NCBI GenBank assembly: GCA_947453965.1
Contig: CANGIQ010000008.1
Location: 1-64,000 of the forward strand
Length of the DNA stretch: 64,000 nt
Source: Comamonadaceae bacterium
Lineage (GTDB): Bacteria; Pseudomonadota; Gammaproteobacteria; Burkholderiales; Burkholderiaceae_C
Direction: 5' to 3'
The translations under genes and the position numbers were made by a program. The notes under the pieces were generated by a model. That model saw only the letters and a list, made by a program, of their open reading frames with translations. It was not told the origin of the DNA and ran no database searches. Shown in pieces: positions 9,367-19,460 of the stretch. Within the stretch, counting starts at the first letter, position 1, and the number at the start of each line of letters is the position of its first letter.

Positions 9367-11328
9367 TTACACCAAGAGTGCGTTCACCCGTTTCACATAG
9401 GCGGCAGGGTCTTCGGGCAAGCCGCCTTCTGCCAACAAGGCTTGGTCAAACAAGATGTGCGCCAAATCGTGGAAGTGGGGGTTGGCATCGCCGCTCAGCT
9501 TCTTGACGAGCGCGTGCTCCGCATTCACTTCCAAGATGGGTTTCATCTCGGGTGCTTGCTGACCGGCTTGCTTGAGCATGCGGGCCAGTTGCATGGACAT
9601 GCCGTGGTCTTTCACCACCAGGCAGGCGGGTGAATCTACCAGGCGTGTGGTGACGCGAACGTCCTCGGCCTTCTCTTTGAGGGCTTCTTTGAGTTTGGCC
9701 AGCACGGGCTTGAAGGCTTCGGCCGCGTCTTCGGCCGCTTTCTTCTCGGCCTCGTCTTGAAGTGAGCCCAAGTCCACCGCACCTTTGGCGACCGATTGCA
9801 GCGGTGTGCCGTCGAACTCTTGCAAGAAGTTCAACGCCCACTCGTCCACACGGTCGGTCATCAACAGCACCTCGATGCCTTTTTTGCGGAACACTTCAAG
9901 TTGTGGGCTGTTCTTGGCTGCGGCCAGTGTGTCGGCAGTGATGTAGTAGATGGCCTCTTGGCCTTCTTTCATGCGCGCCTTGTAGTCGGCAAACGACACA
10001 CTCACCGTGTCCGTGCTGGTGCTGGCAAAGCGCAGCAGCTTGGCGAGTTTGTCCTTGTTGGCAAAGTCTTCGCCCAAACCTTCTTTGAGCACCGCACCGA
10101 ACTCGGCATAGAACTGGCTGTACTTGCCTTCTTTGGCCTTGTCTTCGTCGCTCAAAACGTCAGTGACACCATCGTCGCCCGCCGCAGGGGCTTTGTCGTA
10201 TTTGGCCAAATCTTCCAGCACGGCCAACACACGGCGTGTGTTGCCTTCGCGAATCGCTTTCACGTCGCGGCTTTCTTGCAGCAATTCGCGGCTCACATTG
10301 AGCGGCAAATCGGCCGAGTCCACCACGCCTTTGATGAAGCGCAGGTAAGAGGGCATCAGCGCCTCGGCATCGTCCATGATGAATACGCGCTTGACATACA
10401 GCTTCAAGCCCGCTTTTTTGTCGCGGTTGAACAAGTCCATCGGCGCTTTGCCGGGGATGTACAAGAGCTGCGTGTATTCGGTACTGCCTTCGACGCGGTT
10501 GTGGCTCCATGCCAAGGGTGCTTCAAAGTCGTGGCTGATGTGTTTGTAAAACTCAGCGTGCTGCTCGTCGGTCACGTCTTTCTTGGGGCGGGCCCACAGC
10601 GCGTTGGCTTGGTTGACGGTTTCCCATTCATCGGTGAGCACCATTTCGCCTGGTTGGTCGTTCTCGCCTTCTTTCCATTCTTCTTTGCGCATGCGGATAG
10701 GCAAAGAGATGTGGTCGGAGTATTTGTTGATGACCGACTTGAGCTTCCAAGCGCTCAGGTATTCCTCGGCATCGTCACGCAGGTGCAAGATGATCTTGGT
10801 GCCACGTTCGGCTTGGGTGATGGTCTCCACCTCAAAGTCACCGGTGCCGGTGCTGCTCCAACGCACACCTTCTTCGGCTTTGAGGCCCGCGCGGCGCGAC
10901 TCGACGGTGATTCGGTCGGCCACGATGTAGCCTGAGTAAAAGCCCACGCCGAATTGACCAATCAAAGCGCCTTGGTCTTTGGCATTGGCCTTGTCATCGC
11001 TGCTGAGCTTGCCCATGAATTCGCGTGTGCCACTCTTGGCAATCGTGCCCAGGTGGGCAATGGCTTCTTCTTGGCTCATGCCAATGCCGTTGTCGGCGAT
11101 GGTGAGGGTGCGAGCGGCTTTGTCAAAGCTCACGCGCACTTCAAGCTCGGCGTTGCCTTCAAACAAAGCATCGTTGTTCAGGCCTTCGTAGCGCAGCTTG
11201 TCACAAGCGTCCGACGCGTTGGACACCAGCTCGCGCAAAAAGATTTCTTTGTTGGAATACAGCGAATGCGTTACCAAGTGCAGCAGTTGCGAGACTTCGG
11301 CCTGAAAGGAATGGGTTTGTTTGGTCAT
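9367..11328 (-). CDS. htpG: Molecular chaperone HtpG (Hsp90)
   Basis: A 653-aa cytosolic Hsp90 ATPase, full length. The GHKL ATP-binding domain includes [35 protein letters not shown] and [12 protein letters not shown]. The middle domain carries [11 protein letters not shown] with the catalytic Arg region, and a C-terminal dimerisation domain follows. It has its own spacer (93 bases) after the RluF-like gene, containing a probable minus-strand terminator, so it likely has its own heat-shock promoter; I could not fix a sigma-32 box. Confidence 0.97.
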   Translation of the reverse strand: MTKQTHSFQAEVSQLLHLVTHSLYSNKEIFLRELVSNASDACDKLRYEGLNNDALFEGNAELEVRVSFDKAARTLTIADNGIGMSQEEAIAHLGTIAKSGTREFMGKLSSDDKANAKDQGALIGQFGVGFYSGYIVADRITVESRRAGLKAEEGVRWSSTGTGDFEVETITQAERGTKIILHLRDDAEEYLSAWKLKSVINKYSDHISLPIRMRKEEWKEGENDQPGEMVLTDEWETVNQANALWARPKKDVTDEQHAEFYKHISHDFEAPLAWSHNRVEGSTEYTQLLYIPGKAPMDLFNRDKKAGLKLYVKRVFIMDDAEALMPSYLRFIKGVVDSADLPLNVSRELLQESRDVKAIREGNTRRVLAVLEDLAKYDKAPAAGDDGVTDVLSDEDKAKEGKYSQFYAEFGAVLKEGLGEDFANKDKLAKLLRFASTSTDTVSVSFADYKARMKEGQEAIYYITADTLAAAKNSPQLEVFRKKGIEVLLMTDRVDEWALNFLQEFDGTPLQSVAKGAVDLGSLQDEAEKKAAEDAAEAFKPVLAKLKEALKEKAEDVRVTTRLVDSPACLVVKDHGMSMQLARMLKQAGQQAPEMKPILEVNAEHALVKKLSGDANPHFHDLAHILFDQALLAEGGLPEDPAAYVKRVNALLV

Positions 11329-11349
11329 GGTTTAAAAAACAGAATTACA

Positions 11350-11377
11350 AAAACAACGCCCTGAGATGTGGGGCGTT
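11350..11377 (-). terminator. Probable terminator of the RluF-like gene
   Basis: On the minus strand AACGCCC (11377-11371) and GGGCGTT (11361-11355) form a stem with a short loop, followed by GTTTTTG. It lies downstream of the pseudouridine synthase stop and upstream of the htpG start, so it would separate the two transcripts. The T tract is short. Confidence 0.5.
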
Positions 11378-11421
11378 GGCCAGAATTTCAAGAGGGGGTC
11401 AAACGTGGGAGGTTCGCGAAC

Positions 11422-12279
11422 TTAAAAACGCTCGTGGGGACCAAGGTAGCGCCACTGCCCCGCAGGCATCTGCCCCAGTTGTACGTTCCCAATGCGGATA
11501 CGTTTGAGGCCTACCACCTGAAGGCCGACTTGTTCGCACATGCGGCGAATTTGGCGCTTTTTGCCTTCGGTCAGCACAAAGCGAAGTTGCTCCGGGTTTT
11601 GCCATTCGACGCGTGCACGTTTGAGCGGTTTGCCGTCCAAACTCAAGCCGTGGCGTAAGCGTTCGAGTTGAGCCTTCGGGAACACCGCTTGCACGTTGTT
11701 GATCACCCGGTCGTGGTCACCGATAGCGCTGAGTTGATGGGCTCTGCCGCCATAGGTGGCAGATGCGGCGTTAGCTGCGGCGGTGTTTTCGTGGCCGGTG
11801 TAGGTCACGCGGACCAAATATTCCTTTTCCATCGCCGAGTCTTCGCCGATCAATTGGCGTGCGACACGGCCGTCTTGCGTCAACACCAACAAGCCTGTGG
11901 AGTCAATATCGAGTCGACCCGAAGGTGCGAGGCTGCGCAGCTGTGTGGGCGTGAAGCGTTGTTTGGACGAATCGCCAGCCCAATGCGTGCGAGGGTTAAT
12001 CAGCACAATCGCAGGCTCGTGCCCGTCCTCGGCCTGACCGCTCACATAGCCCATGGGTTTGTGCAGCAAGATGGTGACTTGGGTTTGTTGATGGCCCTTG
12101 GCGCGTGGGTCAATTTCCACCTTGTCATTCGGCCCGACTTTGACACCCATTTCGGCTGGGCGGCCATTGACCAGCACCCAGCCTTGCTCAATCCACGCAT
12201 CGGCCTCACGGCGTGAGCACAGACCGAGTTCGGCCATGCGTTTGTTGAGGCGGATGAGTTCTGATGGCGTGTCTGGCAT
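11422..12279 (-). CDS. rluF: RsuA/RluF-family 23S rRNA pseudouridine synthase
   Basis: A 285-aa enzyme that isomerises uridine in rRNA. An N-terminal S4 domain ([30 protein letters not shown]) is followed by the catalytic [17 protein letters not shown] with the nucleophilic Asp, and [22 protein letters not shown] near the C-terminus. I chose the ATG at 12279 because the upstream extension would run into the regulator gene and lacks family homology. RluF (U2604) fits best; other RsuA-family members are possible. Confidence 0.82.
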   Translation of the reverse strand: MPDTPSELIRLNKRMAELGLCSRREADAWIEQGWVLVNGRPAEMGVKVGPNDKVEIDPRAKGHQQTQVTILLHKPMGYVSGQAEDGHEPAIVLINPRTHWAGDSSKQRFTPTQLRSLAPSGRLDIDSTGLLVLTQDGRVARQLIGEDSAMEKEYLVRVTYTGHENTAAANAASATYGGRAHQLSAIGDHDRVINNVQAVFPKAQLERLRHGLSLDGKPLKRARVEWQNPEQLRFVLTEGKKRQIRRMCEQVGLQVVGLKRIRIGNVQLGQMPAGQWRYLGPHERF

Positions 12280-12304
12280 ATGGGGTGGCGTTAGGGCCTG
12301 AATT

Positions 12305-13012
12305 CTAAGTGCCGCTGGCCCGCAAGGCGGCCAAGTCCAGCACCCGCATGCCGCCGTATTCAATGCGAATCGCGCCTTGCTCTTGCAGCGTGTTGAGCGC
12401 CACGTTCACACGCTGGCGCGACAAACCCACCAAGTAGGCCAACTCTTGCTGGGTGATGCGCAGAATTTCGCCCACGCCGGGAAACAAGGTGGGGTTGAAC
12501 AGCGCCGCCAAATTACGCGCCACGCGCACGTCTGGGCTGTTGGAGCGGTCAATCTCACGCGCTTCAATGAACTGCGCCAAGCGTTCGTTGAGTTGGTTCA
12601 TCACAAAGCGGTTAAAGCCAATCGAGTTGTCGAGCAGCCAGTGGAAGGTGTCGATGGGCAAGCCCGCCACCACGCTGCGTCGCAAGGCCATGATGTTGTA
12701 ACGGTAAGGCTCGCGCTTGATGGCCGTGCCTTCGCCAAACCAACCACCAGGCGGCACGCCGGTGTAGGTGATGGTGCGGCCACTCGCGCTGTCGGCACTC
12801 ATCTTGAGCAATCCCTCCACCACGCCAAACCAATACGTGGCAGGACGCCCTACGCGGCACACATAGTCGCCTGGCAGCGGGTCGCTCACCACCAGCTGCG
12901 ACACGATGCGTTCACGCTCTGGTTCGGTGAGCAAGGTCAACCAGGGGATATGGGAAAGCTCGCTGACGGTGGGGCTGCGCCGCCGCTGGTAAACACTGGG
13001 GGATTGAGACAT
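12305..13012 (-). CDS. Crp/Fnr-family transcriptional regulator
   Basis: A 235-aa regulator with an N-terminal cyclic-nucleotide-binding fold ([21 protein letters not shown]...GGWFGEGT, about residues 45-95) and a C-terminal winged helix ([41 protein letters not shown]). No cysteine cluster of the Fnr iron-sulfur type is visible. An in-frame TTG lies 8 codons upstream; the ATG at 13012 is preferred. It is divergent from the acyl-CoA ligase operon, with a perfect inverted repeat between, so it may control that operon. Confidence 0.85.
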   Translation of the reverse strand: MSQSPSVYQRRRSPTVSELSHIPWLTLLTEPERERIVSQLVVSDPLPGDYVCRVGRPATYWFGVVEGLLKMSADSASGRTITYTGVPPGGWFGEGTAIKREPYRYNIMALRRSVVAGLPIDTFHWLLDNSIGFNRFVMNQLNERLAQFIEAREIDRSNSPDVRVARNLAALFNPTLFPGVGEILRITQQELAYLVGLSRQRVNVALNTLQEQGAIRIEYGGMRVLDLAALRASGT

Positions 13013-13077
13013 GTGCGGCCTTGAAACAAGGGTCAAAAGTCAGACTCGGGTAAGTCCTGCTAGGGGTCTTCCCTCAA

Positions 13078-13095
13078 TTGTCGTCGAAACGACAA
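13078..13095. promoter_or_regulatory. Perfect inverted repeat in the divergent promoter region
   Basis: TTGTCGT-CGAA-ACGACAA: 7-bp perfect arms with a 4-bp spacer, between the Crp/Fnr gene and the acyl-CoA ligase start. Geometry suits a dimeric regulator. It is not a CRP (TGTGA-N6-TCACA) or Fnr (TTGAT-N4-ATCAA) consensus site, so the binding factor is unknown; the adjacent Crp/Fnr protein is the obvious candidate. Confidence 0.5.
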
Positions 13096-13198
13096 CTTGG
13101 CGTCAAACATGCTCCTACGATCGCCGCAACATAGCCCATTCGTCGCAGGCGAGACAGCTATTTTTCGTTGCAACAGAACATTTGAACAAGGACCCGGA

Positions 13199-15145
13199 AT
13201 GCAGACCACGTTCCCCCGACTGTTACTAAAACATGCCAGCGAGCGCCCTCAGGCCCCCGCCATGCGCGAGAAGGAATACGGCATTTGGCAAACCATCCAC
13301 TGGGCCGAGATGGCGCAGATGGTCGAGCACATGGCCTGTGGCTTGCACCAAGCCGGTTTGACCCGCGGTGAGCACTTGGTGGTGATTGGTTCGAACCGTC
13401 CACGCCTGTACGCCACCATGCTGGCCGCGCAATCGTTGGGGGCGATTCCAATTCCCTTGTACCAAGACGCTGTGGCGGCCGAATGCGTTTACCCCTTGAA
13501 TAACGCCGAGGTGCGTTTCGCGGTGGTGGAAGACCAAGAGCAGGTCGACAAGATGTTGGAGATTCGTGAGCAATGCCCACAAATCTCCCATATCTTCTTT
13601 GACGACCCGCGTGGCCTGCGCAAATACGATGAGCCTGGTTTGGGCTCGGTCGAAGAGCTGCTCGCAGCGGGCGCTGTGTTTGCAAAGCAGCATCCCGAGT
13701 TTTATTTGACCGAGGTTGAAAAAGCCAACACCCACGATGTGGGCGCCATGTTCTTCACCTCGGGCACCACGGGCAATCCCAAAGGCGTGGTGCATACCCA
13801 TTACTCGCTCATCAACCGCGCAGAAGCGGGCGCCAAGTTTGACCACCTCACTTCTGAAGAAGATGTGCTCGCTTACTTGCCGCCAGCCTGGATTGGTCAA
13901 AACATTTTCAGCTACGCCCAATGGCTGTACTGCGGCTATGTGGTGAACTGCCCCGAGTCGGCCGCCACCGTGACCATCGACTTGAAAGAAGTCGGTCCCA
14001 CCTATTACTTCGCACCTCCCCGCGTGTTTGAAGGTTTGCTGACCAGCGTGATGATTCGCATGGAAGACGCAGGTGCTTTGAAGCGCAACATGTTCCATTA
14101 CTTCATGGACGTGGCGCGCAAGTATGGCCCCACCAAGATGGACGGCAAGTCCATTGGTCTGGTCGGTGGCTTGTTGTATGCCTTGGGCAATGTGTTGGTC
14201 TATGGCCCTTTGCGCAACACCCTGGGAATGAGCCGTGTGCGTGTGGCCTACACCGCTGGTGAAGCGATTGGCCCCGATTTGTTCAGCTTCTACCGCTCCA
14301 TTGGCGTGAACTTGAAGCAGCTCTATGGCTCGACCGAAACCGCTGTGTTCGTCTGCTTGCAGCCCGACCACGAAGCGCGTGCCGACACCGTGGGTGTGCC
14401 TTGTGCTGGCGTGGAGATCAAGGTCGCTGACAACGGTGAAATCTTGGTCAAGTCACCCGGCTTGCTCAAAGGCTATTACAAAAACGATGCCGCCACTGCC
14501 GAGGTGCTTACCGCTGATGGCTGGTACCACACCAGCGATGCGGGCTTCTTTGACGCCCATGGGCACTTGAAAATCATTGACCGCGTCAAAGACGTGGGCC
14601 GCATCAAAGGTGGCCCCAACGACGGCGCCATGTTTGCACCCAAGTACGTCGAGAACAAACTCAAGTTCTTCCCGCACATCAAAGAAGTGGTGGCCTATGG
14701 TGACCAACGCGAAAAAGTGTGCGTGATGATCAACATCGACTTTGACGCCGTGGGCAACTGGGCCGAGCGCCGCAACTTGCCCTACGCCGGTTACACCGAC
14801 TTGGCGCAAAAGCCCGAGGTCTACGGCCTGATCAAAGAGTGCGTCGAGAAAGTCAACGCCGATTTGGCCGCAGACGACTTGTTGGCGGGCAGCCAAGTTA
14901 GCCGCTTCTTGGTCTTGCACAAAGAACTCGATGCCGACGATGGCGAACTTACCCGAACCAACAAGGTGCGCCGTGGCTTCATCGCTGACAAGTACGACGC
15001 CTTGATTGGCGCCTTGTATGGCGGCGCCACTGAGCAATACATTGAAACCCAAGTCAAGTTTGAAGACGGCCGCACCGGCAGCGTGAGCGCAACGCTCAAG
15101 CTCTCAGACGCCCAAACCTTCGCCCCCGTGGGGAAAGCAGCATGA
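13199..15145 (+). CDS. AMP-binding long-chain-type acyl-CoA synthetase
   Basis: A 648-aa ANL-superfamily ligase that would adenylate a carboxylate and form its CoA thioester. The P-loop TSGTTGNPKGVVHTH lies near residues 187-201, with YGSTE and the hinge region SDAGFFDAHGHLKIIDRVKD later. The C-terminus ends in the FadD15-like LTRTNKVRRGFI block. ATG 13199 has an AAGGAC Shine-Dalgarno; a TTG 34 codons upstream is less likely. It overlaps livG by 4 bases, so substrate import and CoA activation are coupled. The imported acid is probably aromatic or branched; unproven. Confidence 0.87.
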   Translation: MQTTFPRLLLKHASERPQAPAMREKEYGIWQTIHWAEMAQMVEHMACGLHQAGLTRGEHLVVIGSNRPRLYATMLAAQSLGAIPIPLYQDAVAAECVYPLNNAEVRFAVVEDQEQVDKMLEIREQCPQISHIFFDDPRGLRKYDEPGLGSVEELLAAGAVFAKQHPEFYLTEVEKANTHDVGAMFFTSGTTGNPKGVVHTHYSLINRAEAGAKFDHLTSEEDVLAYLPPAWIGQNIFSYAQWLYCGYVVNCPESAATVTIDLKEVGPTYYFAPPRVFEGLLTSVMIRMEDAGALKRNMFHYFMDVARKYGPTKMDGKSIGLVGGLLYALGNVLVYGPLRNTLGMSRVRVAYTAGEAIGPDLFSFYRSIGVNLKQLYGSTETAVFVCLQPDHEARADTVGVPCAGVEIKVADNGEILVKSPGLLKGYYKNDAATAEVLTADGWYHTSDAGFFDAHGHLKIIDRVKDVGRIKGGPNDGAMFAPKYVENKLKFFPHIKEVVAYGDQREKVCVMINIDFDAVGNWAERRNLPYAGYTDLAQKPEVYGLIKECVEKVNADLAADDLLAGSQVSRFLVLHKELDADDGELTRTNKVRRGFIADKYDALIGALYGGATEQYIETQVKFEDGRTGSVSATLKLSDAQTFAPVGKAA

Positions 15146-15924
15146 GCAAGAAAATTGGTGACGTCATCCTCGACGTCAAAAACATTAGCCTGCGTTTTGG
15201 CGGCGTCAAAGCGCTGACCGACATTTCATTCAATGTGCGCGAACACGAGGTGCGCGCCATCATTGGCCCCAACGGTGCGGGCAAGAGCTCCATGCTCAAC
15301 TGCATCAACGGTGTCTATACCCCCCAAGAAGGTTCTATCACCTTCCGTGGTCAAACCTTTGACCACATGGACAGCCGCCAAGTGGCCGAAATGGGCATTG
15401 CCCGCACGTTCCAGAACTTGGCTTTGTTCAAGGGCATGAGCGTGATCGACAACATCATGACCGGGCGCAACCTGCGCATCAAGAGCAACCTGTTCATGCA
15501 AGCCCTGCGTGTAGGCCCCGCCCAGCGTGAGGAAGAAGAGCACCGCGAGTTTGTTGAACACATCATCGACTTTCTTGAAATTCAAGCCCACCGCAAAACA
15601 CCCGTGGGCCAACTGCCCTACGGTTTGCAAAAGCGTGTGGACTTGGGTCGTGCCTTGGCCATGGAGCCGCAAGTGCTGCTGCTGGACGAGCCCATGGCCG
15701 GCATGAACGTGGAAGAAAAACAAGACATGTGCCGTTTCATCTTGGATGTGAACGAAGAGTTCGGCACCACCATCGTGCTGATCGAGCATGACATGGGCGT
15801 GGTGATGGACATCTCGGACCGCGTGGTCGTGCTCGACTACGGCAAGAAGATTGGCGACGGCGCCCCCGACGAGGTGCGCAACAACGAGGAGGTAATTCGC
15901 GCCTACCTCGGCACCTCACACTAA
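15142..15924 (+). CDS. LIV-type ABC transporter ATP-binding protein (LivG-like)
   Basis: A 260-aa ATPase with Walker A GPNGAGKSS (about residues 41-49), a Q-loop near ARTFQNLALF, a degenerate signature LPYGLQKRVDLGRALA, Walker B LLLLDEPMAGM and the H-loop in VLIEHDM. The C-terminal VIRAYLG is typical of LivG. It overlaps the ligase gene by ATGA and precedes the first permease by 10 bases. Confidence 0.92.
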   Translation: MSKKIGDVILDVKNISLRFGGVKALTDISFNVREHEVRAIIGPNGAGKSSMLNCINGVYTPQEGSITFRGQTFDHMDSRQVAEMGIARTFQNLALFKGMSVIDNIMTGRNLRIKSNLFMQALRVGPAQREEEEHREFVEHIIDFLEIQAHRKTPVGQLPYGLQKRVDLGRALAMEPQVLLLDEPMAGMNVEEKQDMCRFILDVNEEFGTTIVLIEHDMGVVMDISDRVVVLDYGKKIGDGAPDEVRNNEEVIRAYLGTSH

Positions 15925-15934
15925 GGACAAGAAC

Positions 15935-16864
15935 ATGGCATTTTTTCTAGAAGCCCTTTTTGGTGGCCTGATGGCAGGCATGTTGTATTCGTTGGTCGCG
16001 CTTGGCTTTGTGTTGATCTTCAAGGCCTCGGGCGTGTTCAACTTTGCGCAAGGCGCCATGGTGTTGTTTGCCGCCTTGGCGATGGCCCGTTTTTCAGAGT
16101 GGGTGCCCGGTTGGTTGGGCACCGACAGCAAAGTACTGGCCAATGTGATTGCCTTTGTGATCGCGGGCGCTTGCATGTTTGTGCTGGCCTGGGTCATTGA
16201 GCGCTTGGTGTTACGTCACTTGGTCAACCAAGAAGGCGTGACCTTGTTGATGGCCACCTTGGGCATCACTTATTTCTTGGACGGTTTGGGTCAAACCATT
16301 TTTGGCAGCGACATCTACAAAATTGATGTGGGCATGCCCAAAGACCCCGTGTTCTTGTTGGACGGCATCTTCCAGGGCGGTGTGATGATCAACCTCGAAG
16401 ACGTGTATGCCGCCTGCATTGCCGCCTTGTTGGTGGTGGTGTTGTCCTTGTTCTTCCAAAAGACCAGCACGGGCCGTGCCCTGCGCGCGGTGGCAGACGA
16501 TCACCAAGCCGCACAGTCCATTGGTATTCCACTCAACCGCATTTGGGTCATTGTGTGGTTTGTGGCCGGCATCACCGCCTTGGTGGCCGGCATCATTTGG
16601 GGCTCCAAGATGGGTGTGCAGTTCTCGCTCACCACCGTCGCCTTGCGTGCTTTGCCGGTGATTATTTTGGGCGGCTTGACCTCGGTGCCTGGCGCCATCA
16701 TCGGTGGCTTGATCATCGGTGTGGGCGAAAAGCTGTCCGAGGTGTACTTCGGCCCCATGGTGGGTGGAGGCATCGAAATTTGGTTTGCCTACGTGCTGGC
16801 CTTGGTGTTCTTGCTGTTCCGTCCGCAAGGCTTGTTCGGCGAAAAAATCATTGACCGCGTGTAA
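15935..16864 (+). CDS. LIV-type ABC transporter permease (LivH-like)
   Basis: A 309-aa inner-membrane permease with about eight hydrophobic segments. The N-terminus LFGGLMAGMLYSLVALGFVLIFKASGVFNFAQGAM is the classic LivH start. The cytoplasmic coupling-loop region TSTGRALRAVADDHQAAQSIGI and the ILGGLTSVPGAIIGGLIIGVGEKL segment are conserved. Substrate not deducible from the permease. Confidence 0.92.
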   Translation: MAFFLEALFGGLMAGMLYSLVALGFVLIFKASGVFNFAQGAMVLFAALAMARFSEWVPGWLGTDSKVLANVIAFVIAGACMFVLAWVIERLVLRHLVNQEGVTLLMATLGITYFLDGLGQTIFGSDIYKIDVGMPKDPVFLLDGIFQGGVMINLEDVYAACIAALLVVVLSLFFQKTSTGRALRAVADDHQAAQSIGIPLNRIWVIVWFVAGITALVAGIIWGSKMGVQFSLTTVALRALPVIILGGLTSVPGAIIGGLIIGVGEKLSEVYFGPMVGGGIEIWFAYVLALVFLLFRPQGLFGEKIIDRV

Positions 16865-16875
16865 GGAGAAAAACA

Positions 16876-17952
16876 ATGTTTTACAGAGAAAACGGTCAAT
16901 TCAAAACCTCTTACCGCGCCGATCAACAGATCTTCCCAATCACGCAAGACCGCTGGATGATTCTGGCCCTCATCGCGTTCGCCTTTGTTGGCGTGCCCCT
17001 GTTGGTCGATGAGTATTTGTTCCGTGCGATTTTGATTCCCTTCTTGATCTTGTCCTTGGCTGCGCTGGGGGTGAACATCTTGGTGGGCTACTGCGGTCAG
17101 ATTTCGCTGGGCTCTGGCGCCTTCATGGCGGTGGGTGCCTACATGGCCTACAACACTTTCATTCGCGTGGAAGGCGTGCCCCTCATCGTGGCCTTGCTCT
17201 CGGGCGGCTTTTTCGCCACCTTGGTCGGTATGTTCTTTGGCATTCCCAGCTTGCGTGTGAAGGGTTTGTATTTGGCGGTGGCCACCTTGGCGGCACAGTT
17301 CTTTTGCGATTGGGCGTTCTTGCGCATGGGCTGGTTCACCAACTACAACGCCTCAGGCTCGGTGTCGGTGTCCAACCTCAGCGTGTTGGGTTTTTCAATC
17401 CAAACCCCGCTGGAGAAGTATGAGTTTTGCTTGATGTTCTTGGTGGTGTTTGGTTTGCTGGCCAAGAACTTGGTGCGCTCTGCCATTGGTCGTGAGTGGA
17501 TGGCCATTCGCGACATGGACGTGGCGGCTGCTGTGATTGGAATTCGTCCTGTGTACGCCAAGCTCAGCGCGTTCGCGGTCAGCTCCTTCATTGTGGGTGT
17601 GGCCGGCGGCTTGTGGGGCTTTGTGCACCTGGGTTCTTGGGAGCCAGCGGCCTTCTCGATTGACCGCAGCTTTCAGCTGCTGTTCATGGTGATCATTGGC
17701 GGCATGGGCTCCATCATGGGCAGCTTCTTTGGTGCGGCCTTCATCGTGGTGCTGCCTGTGTTTTTGAACCAGTTCTTGCCTGCCTTGGGCGAGATGGTGG
17801 GCATGACCATTTCGACCGCCACTGTGTCGCATGTGGAGTTCATGATTTTTGGCGCTTTGATTGTCTGGTTCCTGATCGTGGAGCCACACGGCTTGGCCAA
17901 GCTGTGGTCGATTGCCAAACAAAAGCTTCGCCTCTGGCCTTTCCCTCACTGA
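16876..17952 (+). CDS. LIV-type ABC transporter permease (LivM-like)
   Basis: A 358-aa permease. Typical LivM features are NILVGYCGQISLGSGAFMAVGAYMAYN (about residues 67-93), a PSLRVKGLYLAVATLAAQF segment, and the EAA-like loop SAIGREWMAIRDMDVAAAVIGIRPVYAKLSAF. It begins 11 bases after LivH with AAGGAGAAA as ribosome site. It pairs with the preceding permease to form the transmembrane channel. Confidence 0.92.
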   Translation: MFYRENGQFKTSYRADQQIFPITQDRWMILALIAFAFVGVPLLVDEYLFRAILIPFLILSLAALGVNILVGYCGQISLGSGAFMAVGAYMAYNTFIRVEGVPLIVALLSGGFFATLVGMFFGIPSLRVKGLYLAVATLAAQFFCDWAFLRMGWFTNYNASGSVSVSNLSVLGFSIQTPLEKYEFCLMFLVVFGLLAKNLVRSAIGREWMAIRDMDVAAAVIGIRPVYAKLSAFAVSSFIVGVAGGLWGFVHLGSWEPAAFSIDRSFQLLFMVIIGGMGSIMGSFFGAAFIVVLPVFLNQFLPALGEMVGMTISTATVSHVEFMIFGALIVWFLIVEPHGLAKLWSIAKQKLRLWPFPH

Positions 17953-17994
17953 TTCTTTTTCTTGACCTCTATAACTTTTAACAGGAGACAACCC

Positions 17995-19332
17995 ATGAAG
18001 TTTCGTCAAATCACAACCGCTGTGACCTTGGTCGCAGCCAGCCTCTCGGGCGCGATGTTCAGCACGCAAGCTGCAGCACAAGCCAAAGAGCAGTTCTTCC
18101 CCTCGTTGGTGTACCGCACTGGCGCTTACGCACCGAACGGCGTGCCGTTTGCCAACGGCTTTGCCGACTACTTGAAGCTCACCAACGCCCGCGGCGGTAT
18201 CAATGGTGTCAAGGTGTCGTTTGAAGAGTGCGAAACCGCTTATGCGACTGACCGTGGCGTTGAGTGCTACGAGCGCCTCAAAGGCAAGAACGGTGGCGCC
18301 ACCGTGTTCCAACCTTTGTCCACCGGCATCACCTTTGCGCTGACCGAAAAAGCACCCACCGACAAGATTCCTTTGTTGACCCCCGGCCTGGGCCGCAGCG
18401 AGTCACAAGACGGTGGCGTGTTCAAGTGGAACTTCCCCTTGGCCGGTACCTACTGGGTGGCTGCTGACACCATCATCCAAGACATCGGCAAAAAAGAAGG
18501 TGGCTTGGACAAGCTCAAGGGCAAGAAGATTGCGCTGATCTATCACGACAGCCCCTTCGGCAAAGAAGCCATTCCTATGCTGCAAGAGCGCGCTGCTTTG
18601 CACGGCTACCAGCTGAGCCTGTTGCCTGTGACACACCCCGGTGTGGAGCAAAAGTCGACTTGGTTGCAGATTCGTCAAAACCGTCCTGACTACGTGATCA
18701 ACTGGGGTTGGGGCGTGATGAACTCGACTGCTTTGAAAGAAGCCCAAGCCACAGGTTACCCACGCGAGAAGATGTATGGCGTGTGGTGGGCCGGTGCTGA
18801 GCCAGACGTCAAAGACGTGGGCCAAGGCGCGAAGGGCTACAACGCCGTCATGATGCAGCACGGTGCAGAGAAGAACTCTGACGTGGTCAAAGAAATCTTG
18901 AGCAAGCTGCACGCCAAAGGCCAAGGTACAGGTCCTAAGGAAGAAGTGGGCGATGTGTTGTACATGCGCGGTTTGCAAGCTGCGATGTATGGCATTGAAG
19001 GCGTTCGCGCTGCGCAAGAACGCTTCGGCAAGGGCAAAGTCATGACCGGCGAACAAGCACGCTGGGGTTATGAAAACCTGAACCTGACCCAAGCCAAACT
19101 GGACTCGCTCGGTTTCAAAGGCGTGTTGCGTCCTTTGTCGACCAGCTGCCAAGACCACATGGGTTCTGCGTGGACACGCATGCACACCTGGGACGGCACT
19201 AAGTTCGTCTGGTCTTCAGACTGGTACCAAGCCGACGAGCAAATCATCAAGCCCATGGTGAAAGCCGCTGCTGAAAAGTACGCTGCAGAGAAGAAGTTGA
19301 CACGCCGCAGCCCTGCGGACTGCCAGTCTTAA
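17995..19332 (+). CDS. Periplasmic substrate-binding protein of the LIV-type transporter
   Basis: A 445-aa protein with a signal peptide (MKFRQITTAVTLVAASLSGAMFSTQAAAQA) and a type I periplasmic-binding fold. Motifs include NARGGINGVKVSFEECE, where a cysteine-containing stretch replaces the usual amino-acid site. It is longer than LivJ/K (about 370 aa) and resembles binding proteins for aromatic or short acyl acids found beside CoA ligases. ATG 17995 has a strong AGGAGA; an upstream TTG is unlikely. Confidence 0.88.
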   Translation: MKFRQITTAVTLVAASLSGAMFSTQAAAQAKEQFFPSLVYRTGAYAPNGVPFANGFADYLKLTNARGGINGVKVSFEECETAYATDRGVECYERLKGKNGGATVFQPLSTGITFALTEKAPTDKIPLLTPGLGRSESQDGGVFKWNFPLAGTYWVAADTIIQDIGKKEGGLDKLKGKKIALIYHDSPFGKEAIPMLQERAALHGYQLSLLPVTHPGVEQKSTWLQIRQNRPDYVINWGWGVMNSTALKEAQATGYPREKMYGVWWAGAEPDVKDVGQGAKGYNAVMMQHGAEKNSDVVKEILSKLHAKGQGTGPKEEVGDVLYMRGLQAAMYGIEGVRAAQERFGKGKVMTGEQARWGYENLNLTQAKLDSLGFKGVLRPLSTSCQDHMGSAWTRMHTWDGTKFVWSSDWYQADEQIIKPMVKAAAEKYAAEKKLTRRSPADCQS

Positions 19333-19343
19333 TCTCTCCCCGG

Positions 19344-19427
19344 TCAGCCTAGGTGGCTGATCGTTTGGTGGCTCTCTCGAGCCACCAAACCTCAAACCCA
19401 AGATGACTCATGGGTTTGAGGTTTGGT
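19344..19427 (+). other. Three successive stem-loops, two mutually exclusive
   Basis: TCAGCC/GGCTGA (19344-19360) is followed by a perfect 12-bp stem GTTTGGTGGCTC/GAGCCACCAAAC (19363-19374 with 19379-19390). A perfect 17-bp stem then pairs 19384-19400 with 19411-19427. The last two share 19384-19390 (ACCAAAC), so they cannot form together. No long U tract follows. The position, after the binding-protein gene and before livF, suits differential expression of an abundant binding protein or an attenuator; mechanism is inference. Confidence 0.7.
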
Positions 19428-19460
19428 TCAACCAACAACGTTTTTTTAGCAAGGTAAGTT

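Noticed and set aside
9796-10935. Long plus-strand frame of 379 codons opposite htpG
   Set aside because: It is a shadow of htpG codon bias; the residues resemble no family and the frame has no ribosome site. The htpG frame has all Hsp90 motifs.
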